From contig JANQSO010000007.1 in assembly GCA_028284005.1 (NCBI GenBank), positions 558,001 through 622,000 of the forward strand: a DNA stretch of 64,000 nucleotides, written 5' to 3'. The stretch's first letter is position 1; every line of letters starts with the position of its first letter. Source of the DNA: Flavobacteriaceae bacterium. Its GTDB lineage: Bacteria > Bacteroidota > Bacteroidia > Flavobacteriales > Flavobacteriaceae. The position numbers and the translations under genes were made by a program. The notes below the pieces were generated by a model, which ran no database searches, was not told the DNA's origin, and was given only the letters and a program-made list of their open reading frames with translations. This document shows, one piece after another, positions 55,308-62,592 of the stretch.

Positions 55308-56771
55308 TTAAATAATCTTTGTGAATTTAAATTCCTTCTTACTTTGTAATGAGTCTCTTATAGCCAGAACTTCCGCAATGAGGTCCTTAACAACGGATAG
55401 TGTTGTATATGGACTCATAAAAACCAGGCGTAGATACCTTCTTTTGTTGAAAATTACCGTTGTTATATAAAATGTACCTTCTGTAGTTAGCTTGTTTCTA
55501 ATATCCAATTGTGTTTTATCATCCCCATAAACTCTAAAGCATAAAATATTGCTCTCAGGCTTTACCGGACATTCAAAATCATCTAATTGATCTATATAGC
55601 GGAAGGCCTTTAGTGTTAAATCATATTGCTTGTCTATATATCTTTCCAAGCCTTTTTCCCCAATTGATCCTAAAACGAAGAAAAGTTTTTCGCCAAGGGC
55701 AGATTTAGTTGTTTCTATCGTTCTGTGAAGTAAATCAAATCCGGGTTGGTTTTTTTCATGGAACAAATAACTGGCCTCCTGATGTACCTGAACTCCTGTA
55801 TCCAAATGTTTATGGTTGCGGACAAGTACTGCTGCACACAGGGAGGTAGTTTGCAATAATTTATGGGCATCCCAAATTAAAGAATCTGCTTTTTCGACTC
55901 CTTTAAGTAAGTTTTTTTGTTTGTTAGAAACCAAAGCACTGGCCCCATGAGCACCGTCTACATGTAACCAAAGTTTATTTTCGATACAGAAATTGGCGAT
56001 TTCATCTAACGGATCATAAACACCAACTGCTGTAGAACAGGCATTGGCAACCAAAGCGATAGGGCTTTTCCCGTCATCGATCAATTGTTGGTAAGCTTCA
56101 GGGATTCTATCTGGTATGATCGCCCCTCTTTTATCCACATCAAGGTAATAAACAGACCTTGCTCCAATTCCCAAAATTCCCACAGCTTTAGTGAGTGAGT
56201 AATGACACCCTAAAGGTACCAGTATTGCAAGATTTGTGGGATTCCCCTTCTTCCATACATTTGGGACGGCATTGCTCCTTGCTATTATTAAGGCGGTAAG
56301 ATTAGCTATGGAACCGCCATCTACCAATACACCACCGCCAAAATCTGATTCATGATGACTATTTGTGAAGTCAACAGGAGCTTTTTTCCAACCCACTTTT
56401 TCGAGCATCCAATTAACAAGGAAGTACTCGATACTAACAGAAGCAGGGCCCATTTCATAAATTGATGATACATTATTTGCAAAACCATTTATCAATGTCC
56501 CCAGAGCACTTGAATAATGCGGTGCCGAACATTGATGGCCAAGATAATTAGGATGATGAAGTCTTGTAACGTAAGAGAAGTATGTATCTAAAAAAGACTT
56601 AAGTGTGCTACCTTTTAATCCTCCGTTCTTTGAAAAATGCTCCAAATCCAGATTTGTCATGATATCACTAAGTTTCTCTTGATTTATAACTTGTTTTTTT
56701 CTTGTAACAGAATCGTTATAAAACTTGTTTAAGGCATTTGTAACAATTTTGATATCCGAATTAAAAGACAT
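55308..56771 (-). CDS. Group II PLP-dependent decarboxylase
   Basis: A 487-residue fold-type I PLP enzyme of the DDC/glutamate-decarboxylase group. Motifs: YLGHQCSAPHYSSALGTLINGFANN near the N-terminus, GGVLVDGGSIANLTALI, the cofactor-binding HVDGAHGASAL and the PLP lysine in SLIWDAHKLLQTT (about residue 303). The substrate could be an aromatic amino acid, diaminobutyrate or another amino acid; sequence does not decide. It follows an ArsR-type regulator and a palindrome, with the PAP2 phosphatase gene downstream. Confidence 0.88.
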   Translation of the reverse strand: MSFNSDIKIVTNALNKFYNDSVTRKKQVINQEKLSDIMTNLDLEHFSKNGGLKGSTLKSFLDTYFSYVTRLHHPNYLGHQCSAPHYSSALGTLINGFANNVSSIYEMGPASVSIEYFLVNWMLEKVGWKKAPVDFTNSHHESDFGGGVLVDGGSIANLTALIIARSNAVPNVWKKGNPTNLAILVPLGCHYSLTKAVGILGIGARSVYYLDVDKRGAIIPDRIPEAYQQLIDDGKSPIALVANACSTAVGVYDPLDEIANFCIENKLWLHVDGAHGASALVSNKQKNLLKGVEKADSLIWDAHKLLQTTSLCAAVLVRNHKHLDTGVQVHQEASYLFHEKNQPGFDLLHRTIETTKSALGEKLFFVLGSIGEKGLERYIDKQYDLTLKAFRYIDQLDDFECPVKPESNILCFRVYGDDKTQLDIRNKLTTEGTFYITTVIFNKRRYLRLVFMSPYTTLSVVKDLIAEVLAIRDSLQSKKEFKFTKII

Positions 56772-56830
56772 TATACTTGAGATTTAACGGCAGTCAGAAA
56801 CTCTTATTATTATATTTAATATACATCATA

Positions 56831-56851
56831 TCGTATATTAACGATATACGA
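56831..56851. promoter_or_regulatory. Palindromic operator candidate upstream of the decarboxylase gene
   Basis: A perfect inverted repeat TCGTATAT-5bp-ATATACGA. A related half-site, AACGATAT, lies just downstream of the -7 box of the ArsR-type gene (minus strand, about 57263-57256). Both could be bound by the adjacent ArsR-family protein. Confidence 0.6.
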
Positions 56852-56928
56852 ATATATAATTAAAAATCTAATTGAACAAATAAGCAATTGAAGTATTTTT
56901 AATGAAAAAGAGGTATAATAGATCTTTG

Positions 56929-57252
56929 TTAGAGATCAAAAAAAAGAGTGAATTCTTTTAACAGCTCTTTGTTTAAGTAGTAATGTGTAAACTTATCTTT
57001 GCTTTCGGTTATAAAGAGGCCGCAATCTTTTAAAATTTTAACATGCTGAGATATTGTTGACTGTGAATAATCAAACATCTCTACCAGGTCCTTATTGCAA
57101 GTAACATTATCGACTCCTTTGCCCAAGTTCTTAGTACTCAAATATCTTACAAGTGCAACCCGTAGGGGATGGGCCAGTGCATTTGCAATTTGTGCAACTT
57201 TATAATCCTCATCATTGATATACTTGCTCGATATTTCGGTTCTTATTCTCAT
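56929..57252 (-). CDS. ArsR-family winged-helix regulator
   Basis: A 107-residue regulator. The winged helix is ALAHPLRVALVRYLSTKN to QSTISQHVKILKDCGLF. The ArsR/SmtB metal motif ELCVCDL is replaced by NVTCNKDLVEMF with a single Cys, so the inducer is unlikely to be a classical As/Sb ligand set. It is transcribed in the same direction as the decarboxylase and phosphatase genes with a 157-bp gap containing a palindrome. A perfect -7 box TATATTTG (57277-57270 on the minus strand) lies directly upstream. Confidence 0.85.
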   Translation of the reverse strand: MRIRTEISSKYINDEDYKVAQIANALAHPLRVALVRYLSTKNLGKGVDNVTCNKDLVEMFDYSQSTISQHVKILKDCGLFITESKDKFTHYYLNKELLKEFTLFFDL

Positions 57253-57269
57253 TTACATATCGTTTACAG

Positions 57270-57277
57270 CAAATATA
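57270..57277 (-). promoter_or_regulatory. -7 box of the ArsR-type gene
   Basis: Minus-strand TATATTTG matches TAnnTTTG exactly, about 18 bp before the start codon. The half-site AACGATAT lies between it and the start, consistent with autorepression. Confidence 0.6.
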
Positions 57278-57330
57278 CAATTCTTAACAACTCTACCATT
57301 TATAAGTGAATCTGCAATCAAAAAAAGGAA

Positions 57331-57371
57331 GGAGTAAGTAAGTCGAGCGACCCCCAAATTATACTTACTCC
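57331..57371. repeat. 10-bp perfect inverted repeat
   Basis: GGAGTAAGTA (57331-57340) and TACTTACTCC (57362-57371) are exact reverse complements around a 21-base loop. No T run follows on either strand, so a terminator is unlikely. It lies about 475 bp before the tyrosine recombinase gene. Confidence 0.6.
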
Positions 57372-57541
57372 AACCCAAAATTGAATAAAATGCCTGTTTA
57401 CTACCGCTGAAAGTTACAAACTATATCAATTAGTACTAAATCATGTACTTGATACATGTTGCCAATTAAAAAACTAACTTAAAAACTAAATCCACTCTCA
57501 TAAGTATTAGCATTTATTCAAAATATCACCTTTAAAGAAAA

Positions 57542-57733
57542 GTGATATATGTTATAATTGATCATAAAAAAATGCAATGCAAAAATTGCTTTAAAAAAGA
57601 GAATAAAAAAAGCGAAAAGTATGAAAAGGAATATATTTGGATGAATGGGAAGAATTTATTTAAAACTCACAAAAATTCGTATAGAATTATTAAGCAATTA
57701 CGGTTTTCTTTCCATTTTTTTGGTCTGATTTGA
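57542..57733 (+). CDS. Doubtful small basic ORF
   Basis: A 63-codon frame, MIYVIIDHKKMQCKNCFKK..., rich in Lys, Asn and Tyr. That composition follows from AT-rich noncoding DNA. It contains a CKNC pair but no recognisable domain, and it has a -7-like box inside it. I list it only because it is the sole ORF in a 593-bp gap; it is probably not a gene. Confidence 0.15.
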   Translation: MIYVIIDHKKMQCKNCFKKENKKSEKYEKEYIWMNGKNLFKTHKNSYRIIKQLRFSFHFFGLI

Positions 57734-57845
57734 AAGATAGAACCTCAATATTACCTGCTAAAATTGCTTTAATCGTTTTGCATTTTTTCAAAATAGTATA
57801 GGCAAAAAGTTTACTTTACTCCTTTATTTTAAACTCCCTGCCAGT

Positions 57846-58760
57846 ATGACAAAAAATATACCCCTATTCCTATTTCATTGCAAAATAGAAAAGAAGTTAA
57901 ACAGCAAAACACTAAAAGCTTATGAAACCGACCTCAGGCAATTCAAGGAATTCATTGGTAAAAAAGATATTAACCACATTCAAAAAGAAGAGCTAAAAGC
58001 TTATTTTAATGAACTATCAAAATATGCTTCTAAAACCATGAAACGAAAAATTGCAACTCTTAAAGCTTTTTTTTCGTATCTGGAATTTGAAGACATTCTG
58101 GAAACCAATCCTTTTAGAAAAGTGAGGATCAAAATTAAAGACCATATCATATTACCTAAAACACTATCAATTACAGAGATCGAAAAAATCTTGAAAATTG
58201 CCTATTCAATTAAGAACAGGATCAGTAACAAAAATTCTTATGCTTACAGAGAAGCTATTAGAAATATTGCAATCATTGAGCTTTTATTTGCTTCTGGGAT
58301 ACGTGTTTCAGAATTATGTCATTTAAAAACAACAGATATAATGAACAATTTTTCATTGATCAAAATATTTGGTAAGGGAAATAAAGAAAGGATCATTCCT
58401 ATTACAAATAAAGCAACTCAATCTGCTCTAAGAGAAAATTACAAGGTCTTTAAAGGCCCAATTGATAAACATTCTTATTTTTTCATTAATAGACAAGGGA
58501 ATCAGTTATCGCAACAGTCCGTCCGCTTCCTGGTAAAGAAGCTAGCTGTCACAGCCAAGATCAACAGGCATATTACCCCACATACATTCAGGCATTCATT
58601 TGCAACTCTATTATTGGAGGAAGATGCTGATATTAGATATATCCAGCATTTATTGGGTCATAGTTCCATAACAGTTACCCAGATCTATACCCATGTTAAC
58701 GAAAGAAAGAAAAAAGACCTCATGACCCTAAAAAATCCAAGAAACATGATCTCTATTTAA
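57846..58760 (+). CDS. Tyrosine recombinase (XerC/D-like) beside an invertible segment
   Basis: A 304-residue site-specific recombinase. The N-terminal SAM-like core-binding domain (residues 5-95) is followed by the catalytic domain. All active-site residues are present: Arg153 in ASGIRVSELCHL, Lys177/Lys180 in FGKGNKERIIPI, His246 and Arg249 in PHTFRHSFAT, His272 in LLGHSSIT and the nucleophile Tyr281 in IYTHVNERKK. Its stop is only 13 bp from the left copy of a 26-bp inverted repeat, the right copy of which is 3.3 kb away. The short spacing suggests that it acts on those repeats. It is not accompanied by transposon or phage genes. A housekeeping XerC/D role is possible but less likely from this location. 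Confidence 0.92.
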   Translation: MTKNIPLFLFHCKIEKKLNSKTLKAYETDLRQFKEFIGKKDINHIQKEELKAYFNELSKYASKTMKRKIATLKAFFSYLEFEDILETNPFRKVRIKIKDHIILPKTLSITEIEKILKIAYSIKNRISNKNSYAYREAIRNIAIIELLFASGIRVSELCHLKTTDIMNNFSLIKIFGKGNKERIIPITNKATQSALRENYKVFKGPIDKHSYFFINRQGNQLSQQSVRFLVKKLAVTAKINRHITPHTFRHSFATLLLEEDADIRYIQHLLGHSSITVTQIYTHVNERKKKDLMTLKNPRNMISI

Positions 58761-58773
58761 TAATTGGTTGTTC

Positions 58774-58799
58774 TGAGTACAGGATAACTAAATATTATC
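58774..58799 (+). repeat. Left inverted repeat (IR-L) of a probable invertible element
   Basis: A 26-bp sequence beginning TGAGTACAGG and ending AATATTATC. Its exact reverse complement is at 62119-62144, and the match extends to 28 of 29 bases outward. It contains an internal dyad GATAA-7bp-TTATC, like the arms and crossover of a tyrosine-recombinase site. It lies 13 bp after the recombinase stop and 7 bp before the ATP-grasp start codon. Confidence 0.92.
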
Positions 58800-58806
58800 G
58801 CTACAA

Positions 58807-59781
58807 ATGAGTTTGTTCGGAGATATGAAGCTTTTATATATCGCAAAATTTGCGGACAAAGATCCGGAAAAAGCAGTAAACGAATCCCCCAACCTTGGTA
58901 TAGCACCATTCTATCATTATGAAATCAAAACCATACTTAACGACCTATTTCAAAGTGTAACGGCCACCTCAGACATTAACTATTTGATTAAGGAAGTCGA
59001 AAGGTATGATTATGTCTTCACCTTGTTGAATCAGGGAAAGTTTAGAAATTCTGAAGTGCTTGTTTCCGCAATATGTGAATATTTTAAGGTTCCGTATTTA
59101 GGCGCCCCTCCGAACATTAGAGCGTTGGCGGAAGACAAACATTTAGGAAAACTACTAGCTCGTCACTTGGGAATCCCTACACCTAAATGGCAGATTATTG
59201 AAAGAGGACAAATTCCAAAAGATGTCAAATTTGATGGTCCATATTTTATAAAGCCCCGTATGGCCGCTAGTTCTTTCGGAATAAATCAAGACTCAATTCA
59301 AGCAACATGGCAATCGACACTTTCAGTTATCAAAAACCTTCACTTAATGGATTATGATGTTATTGTAGAAGAGTTCATTCCTGGTAAGAATGTCACATTT
59401 CCAATAATTGGAGGATTTAACAATGATTTTTTTGAGTGCATCGAAAATAAGTCTAATCTAAAAGGTAATGTCATTACTAACTCACAAAAAAGAAAAACCC
59501 GTGAGGGATTGAAAAGAAGTATCTATTCTGGGGACTTGGCATGTCTAATAAAGGAATATTCTGGATTGATATACAATGAAACTCAGCCATTGGATTATGC
59601 GAGATTCGATTTTAGGGTAAATGAAGAAAATGGGACTCCTTACTTTATTGAATTCAACGTGTGCAGTAACTTAGGGAGTCATTCAACCATTGTTCAATCC
59701 GCTAATTCTAGAGGGTTAAACCAACGAGAATTAATTGAGGAAATCATTAGAAATAGTGTCAATCGCCAATGTTTTAGGTAA
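58807..59781 (+). CDS. ATP-grasp family protein, first cargo gene of the invertible segment
   Basis: A 324-residue ATP-grasp enzyme related to the D-Ala-D-Ala ligase superfamily. The ATP-grasp signature is seen in FIKPRMAASSFGINQDS, VIVEEFIPGKNVTFPIIGG and the metal-binding DFRVNEENGTPYFIEFNVCSNLGSHS. It should join a carboxylate to an amine using ATP; the substrate is unknown. The start at 58807 is 7 bp inside IR-L; a second ATG lies at 58825. The gene is directly behind the recombinase in this orientation and its 3' end overlaps the other cargo gene by 8 bp. Confidence 0.85.
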   Translation: MSLFGDMKLLYIAKFADKDPEKAVNESPNLGIAPFYHYEIKTILNDLFQSVTATSDINYLIKEVERYDYVFTLLNQGKFRNSEVLVSAICEYFKVPYLGAPPNIRALAEDKHLGKLLARHLGIPTPKWQIIERGQIPKDVKFDGPYFIKPRMAASSFGINQDSIQATWQSTLSVIKNLHLMDYDVIVEEFIPGKNVTFPIIGGFNNDFFECIENKSNLKGNVITNSQKRKTREGLKRSIYSGDLACLIKEYSGLIYNETQPLDYARFDFRVNEENGTPYFIEFNVCSNLGSHSTIVQSANSRGLNQRELIEEIIRNSVNRQCFR

Positions 59782-62113
59782 CATATCTAAGAGGGTTATG
59801 GTACCAATATGCTAAATAACAGGGCTCTATAAAATCCAGAACTTCACTTTTATCGATTCCATTTTTAAGTGCTTCTATTTTCTTGAGTGTTGTTTCTGGA
59901 TTTTCCCTCAATGGATGTTCCACAGCAATATTGATTCTTTCTTTCAAGTTTGATGAGTCGTAACATGCATATAAAACTAGTTTATTGAAATAATACTTTT
60001 GTCGCACCCTATCCACTTCATAGTTTGCAACTTTTTCGTCTAAATCATCCAACAACCTAAAAGCTTCCTTAATTTCATCACTAATGAACAAAAGTATTGC
60101 CTTATTGATACTAATAAAAATTGACGGCATTTGAGCATTGGTAAGCCTCTCGGCTTCTAGAAAACTTGACATTGATTTTTCAAGATTATTTTCAAATAAA
60201 TTGAAAACCCCAATATTATTTAGCAAAAGAGGTAAATGTGTTGTTCCAAAATTCTCCAGTAGATTTAGAGACCTTTCAAAAGACTTTTTAGCATCTTGGT
60301 AATTTCTAATTCTATGGTAGTTTACACCCATATTATTGAGGGCTGTCGCCATCCCAAACTTGTCTTGCTTCTCATTAAATATCTTTTCTGCCTTCTTAAG
60401 CTCCTTTATTGCTTTTTCAGAATTTAAAGAGGAAGAGCCGTTACGTAAGAGATAGCCATAGTTATCTGCCTTTTTCAATTTTGATTTCCTTTTTTGGTAG
60501 ATCTGAGATGCCTGAGATACTTGATTCTGGTGTAACTTACCCCCAATTAAATAAATAAGTAAAGAGACTTCTTCTTCTTTAGAACGCGAATCTTGAAGTA
60601 ATTCTGAAATAAGCCGTTCTGAATCCGAATGCTTTCGAATCCTATTATAGGTAATTGCTTTTAATATCTTAATTGGTCGTTTATTTGACCAAACCTTAGC
60701 AGCGGGTTTATTCAAAAAATCATTTAGTATCCGATATTTTTTTGAGTTAAACAAAAAGGCTGAAACGATGAGTAAATCATTGTAGTTGTTTATCTCATAT
60801 TTTTCAAGATCTGAAAGGTAAATACTCGCCATTTCTTCTGCCCCCATCGAAAGAGACATTTTTACAATTTCCAAAGCGTAAGATTTGGTCTTATCCGACC
60901 TAACAGTTTTAGATAACCTATACAATAATGGATATATTTCCGTTTTTGAATGGGTCAAATTAGAATCGCTGATTACGGAGTAATAATTATACATGTTCTC
61001 AGACAACCTTATTCGATTTGCAAGTCGTATTTCTGGGAGAGTAATTCGCTCTGATTTTTTCAGATTAATCAAATGATCGGTGTTAGAGATTTGAAAGGAT
61101 TCTAAAACTTTAAATTCAATCAATCCTTCAATCAAACTTTCTGCTTCACCTTCATTAAGAATAAAATTTTCTGTTGCTTTTTTGAATATTTTTAGAATAT
61201 CTGATTTTTTTAAAGGTTGGTTCGCAACTCTAAGAATATTGATTATCTCTAACTGATTCGGTGAAAACATACTATCACTTTTAAAATTTTGAGAATCATT
61301 CACCATACGATCTATATCATAGATTTGCCCTTTTGTCTTGTTGAAAATTGATTCGGCCTGAGGATAAGTGAAGTCTTTTCCCTTAGTTTTTCCATATTCA
61401 TAAATGAAATGGGCATTTGGCCTTTCAAACGATTTAAAATATTTGTCATATAACCCAGTAAATGGGTAGCGTTTTGAAAAGCCTTCAACTACATCATTGT
61501 CAACGTTGTTTGAATATGACACAACGTAATTCAGGTTTTTAAAGTTTTGTCCAACAGTACTTTTAATTAAGCTAAAAGACATGTTGTCAACTTTTTGAAT
61601 ATTATCGATAAAGAAGACTACTTTGAATTCATTGGACAAAATCTCTAAACTTTTCGCGAACAGCTCAGTTGAAACGGATCCGTAGTCTGTTCCATTAAAC
61701 AAGCTCGATTTGTCTTCGCTATAACGAGTATTTTGATCTACAAATTCTCGTAGCAGTGGTCCAGCAAAAGGAATACCCTCTAGAGTAGCCCCAAATAAGC
61801 GTTCTTTGCTGAATCTATTTTGAATAGGTTTCGAGATTTCATAAAATATGTCTACATAATCGGGATACTCAACATTGATCTGATTCAAATATTGCTGAAA
61901 TACAGTATTTGTTAGATTAATGCTTCCATCTATATAGATGGCAATGTGCTTTTCCCGTTGTCGAAGTTTGGAGATTACATATTCAAAATAATAGGAAATT
62001 CCACTTGCCGATTGTGCATTATATATCACTAGTTTGGGGCGGTATTCGCCTTCATTCGAGACAATTTCATTAAACTCGGTCAACTCCTTATCTCTATTGA
62101 TAAAATCATTCAT
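59774..62113 (-). CDS. STAND-like AAA/TPR protein, second cargo gene of the invertible segment
   Basis: From ATG 62113 the protein has 779 residues. The N-terminal ATPase-like domain starts FINRDKELTEFNEI (Orc/AAA-type lead-in). A P-loop position at YNAQSASGISYYF lacks the Walker A lysine, and a Walker B-like VVFFIDNIQK follows. A winged-helix region follows (about residues 300-370, SPNQLEIINILRVANQPLKKSDILKIFK). The C-terminal 400 residues are TPR-like helical repeats (for example ATALNNMGVNYHRIRNYQDAKKSFERSLNLL). This matches the STAND regulator/sensor layout. The degenerate P-loop means that ATP binding is uncertain. A start at 62161 would run translation through IR-R in frame, and one at 62194 is less likely. 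Confidence 0.8.
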   Translation of the reverse strand: MNDFINRDKELTEFNEIVSNEGEYRPKLVIYNAQSASGISYYFEYVISKLRQREKHIAIYIDGSINLTNTVFQQYLNQINVEYPDYVDIFYEISKPIQNRFSKERLFGATLEGIPFAGPLLREFVDQNTRYSEDKSSLFNGTDYGSVSTELFAKSLEILSNEFKVVFFIDNIQKVDNMSFSLIKSTVGQNFKNLNYVVSYSNNVDNDVVEGFSKRYPFTGLYDKYFKSFERPNAHFIYEYGKTKGKDFTYPQAESIFNKTKGQIYDIDRMVNDSQNFKSDSMFSPNQLEIINILRVANQPLKKSDILKIFKKATENFILNEGEAESLIEGLIEFKVLESFQISNTDHLINLKKSERITLPEIRLANRIRLSENMYNYYSVISDSNLTHSKTEIYPLLYRLSKTVRSDKTKSYALEIVKMSLSMGAEEMASIYLSDLEKYEINNYNDLLIVSAFLFNSKKYRILNDFLNKPAAKVWSNKRPIKILKAITYNRIRKHSDSERLISELLQDSRSKEEEVSLLIYLIGGKLHQNQVSQASQIYQKRKSKLKKADNYGYLLRNGSSSLNSEKAIKELKKAEKIFNEKQDKFGMATALNNMGVNYHRIRNYQDAKKSFERSLNLLENFGTTHLPLLLNNIGVFNLFENNLEKSMSSFLEAERLTNAQMPSIFISINKAILLFISDEIKEAFRLLDDLDEKVANYEVDRVRQKYYFNKLVLYACYDSSNLKERINIAVEHPLRENPETTLKKIEALKNGIDKSEVLDFIEPCYLAYWYHNPLRYVT

Positions 62114-62118
62114 ACAAT

Positions 62119-62144
62119 GATAATATTTAGTTATCCTGTACTCA
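62119..62144 (-). repeat. Right inverted repeat (IR-R) of a probable invertible element
   Basis: Exact reverse complement of 58774-58799 over 26 bp. It lies 5 bp before the STAND-like gene start at 62113, so in each orientation one repeat sits immediately upstream of each cargo start codon. Confidence 0.92.
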
Positions 62145-62194
62145 AAATCTAGTAATTCCATAAGCCATGCCTTCAGAATACTAAAAGGGTACAT

Positions 62195-62592
62195 TTTTAA
62201 AATTAAATAACGGGGAGAGTGTTAAAGATAAATATAATTATCAAAACAATAGCACACTTTTTCCTATTCTTACAGGATCAATCACCCTTGATTGAACCGA
62301 CTCTTCGTATTTTCAAATTAGCAATATCTAACAAAAAATAATAACCTACTTTGCCTAAGTTTAGTAGTGTATATCTTTCAATAGGTAGGTAGATATATAT
62401 CTAATTTATTGGAATAACGGAAAATCTTATCGGGATTCTCTGAATAGTGAAATAAAAACATCAAATTACTATTAAAAATAGCCTTCTGCCGAAAACTTTA
62501 AAAAAAGTAATTCCATCTTTAAGTAAGTATAAATTAACCCAATTAAAGGCTAAGGCTTGCAAATAAAAAATCTAATGCTAAAAAATAAAACT
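62195..62592. other. Intergenic region between the invertible element and the NHL gene
   Basis: A 398-bp AT-rich stretch. It includes an inverted repeat, TCAATCA-4bp-TGATTGA (62275-62298 with the outer GG/CC pair), and a weak minus-strand TTG-16bp-TATCTTTA promoter candidate facing IR-R. I see no TAnnTTTG box for the plus-strand NHL gene. Confidence 0.5.
62275..62298. repeat. Inverted repeat outside IR-R
   Basis: TCAATCA (62278-62284) and TGATTGA (62289-62295) are perfect arms, with an outer GG/CC pair across an A-A mismatch. It lies 131 bp outside IR-R; possible operator or recombination accessory site. Confidence 0.4.

Larger units (their letters stand above)
57253..57845. other. AT-rich intergenic region before the recombinase gene
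   Basis: This 593-bp stretch holds the ArsR promoter at its left end and a perfect 10-bp inverted repeat with a 21-base loop (57331-57371). It also has a 6-bp dyad CATGTA/TACATG (57444-57460 approximately), a doubtful 63-codon ORF and a TATATTTG box (57632-57639). I see no RNA gene or transposon fragment. Confidence 0.5.

Noticed and set aside
57846-58760. Recombinase as a phage or transposon integrase
   Set aside because: No phage or transposon genes and no tRNA attachment site are visible; the adjacent inverted repeats fit an inversion system better.
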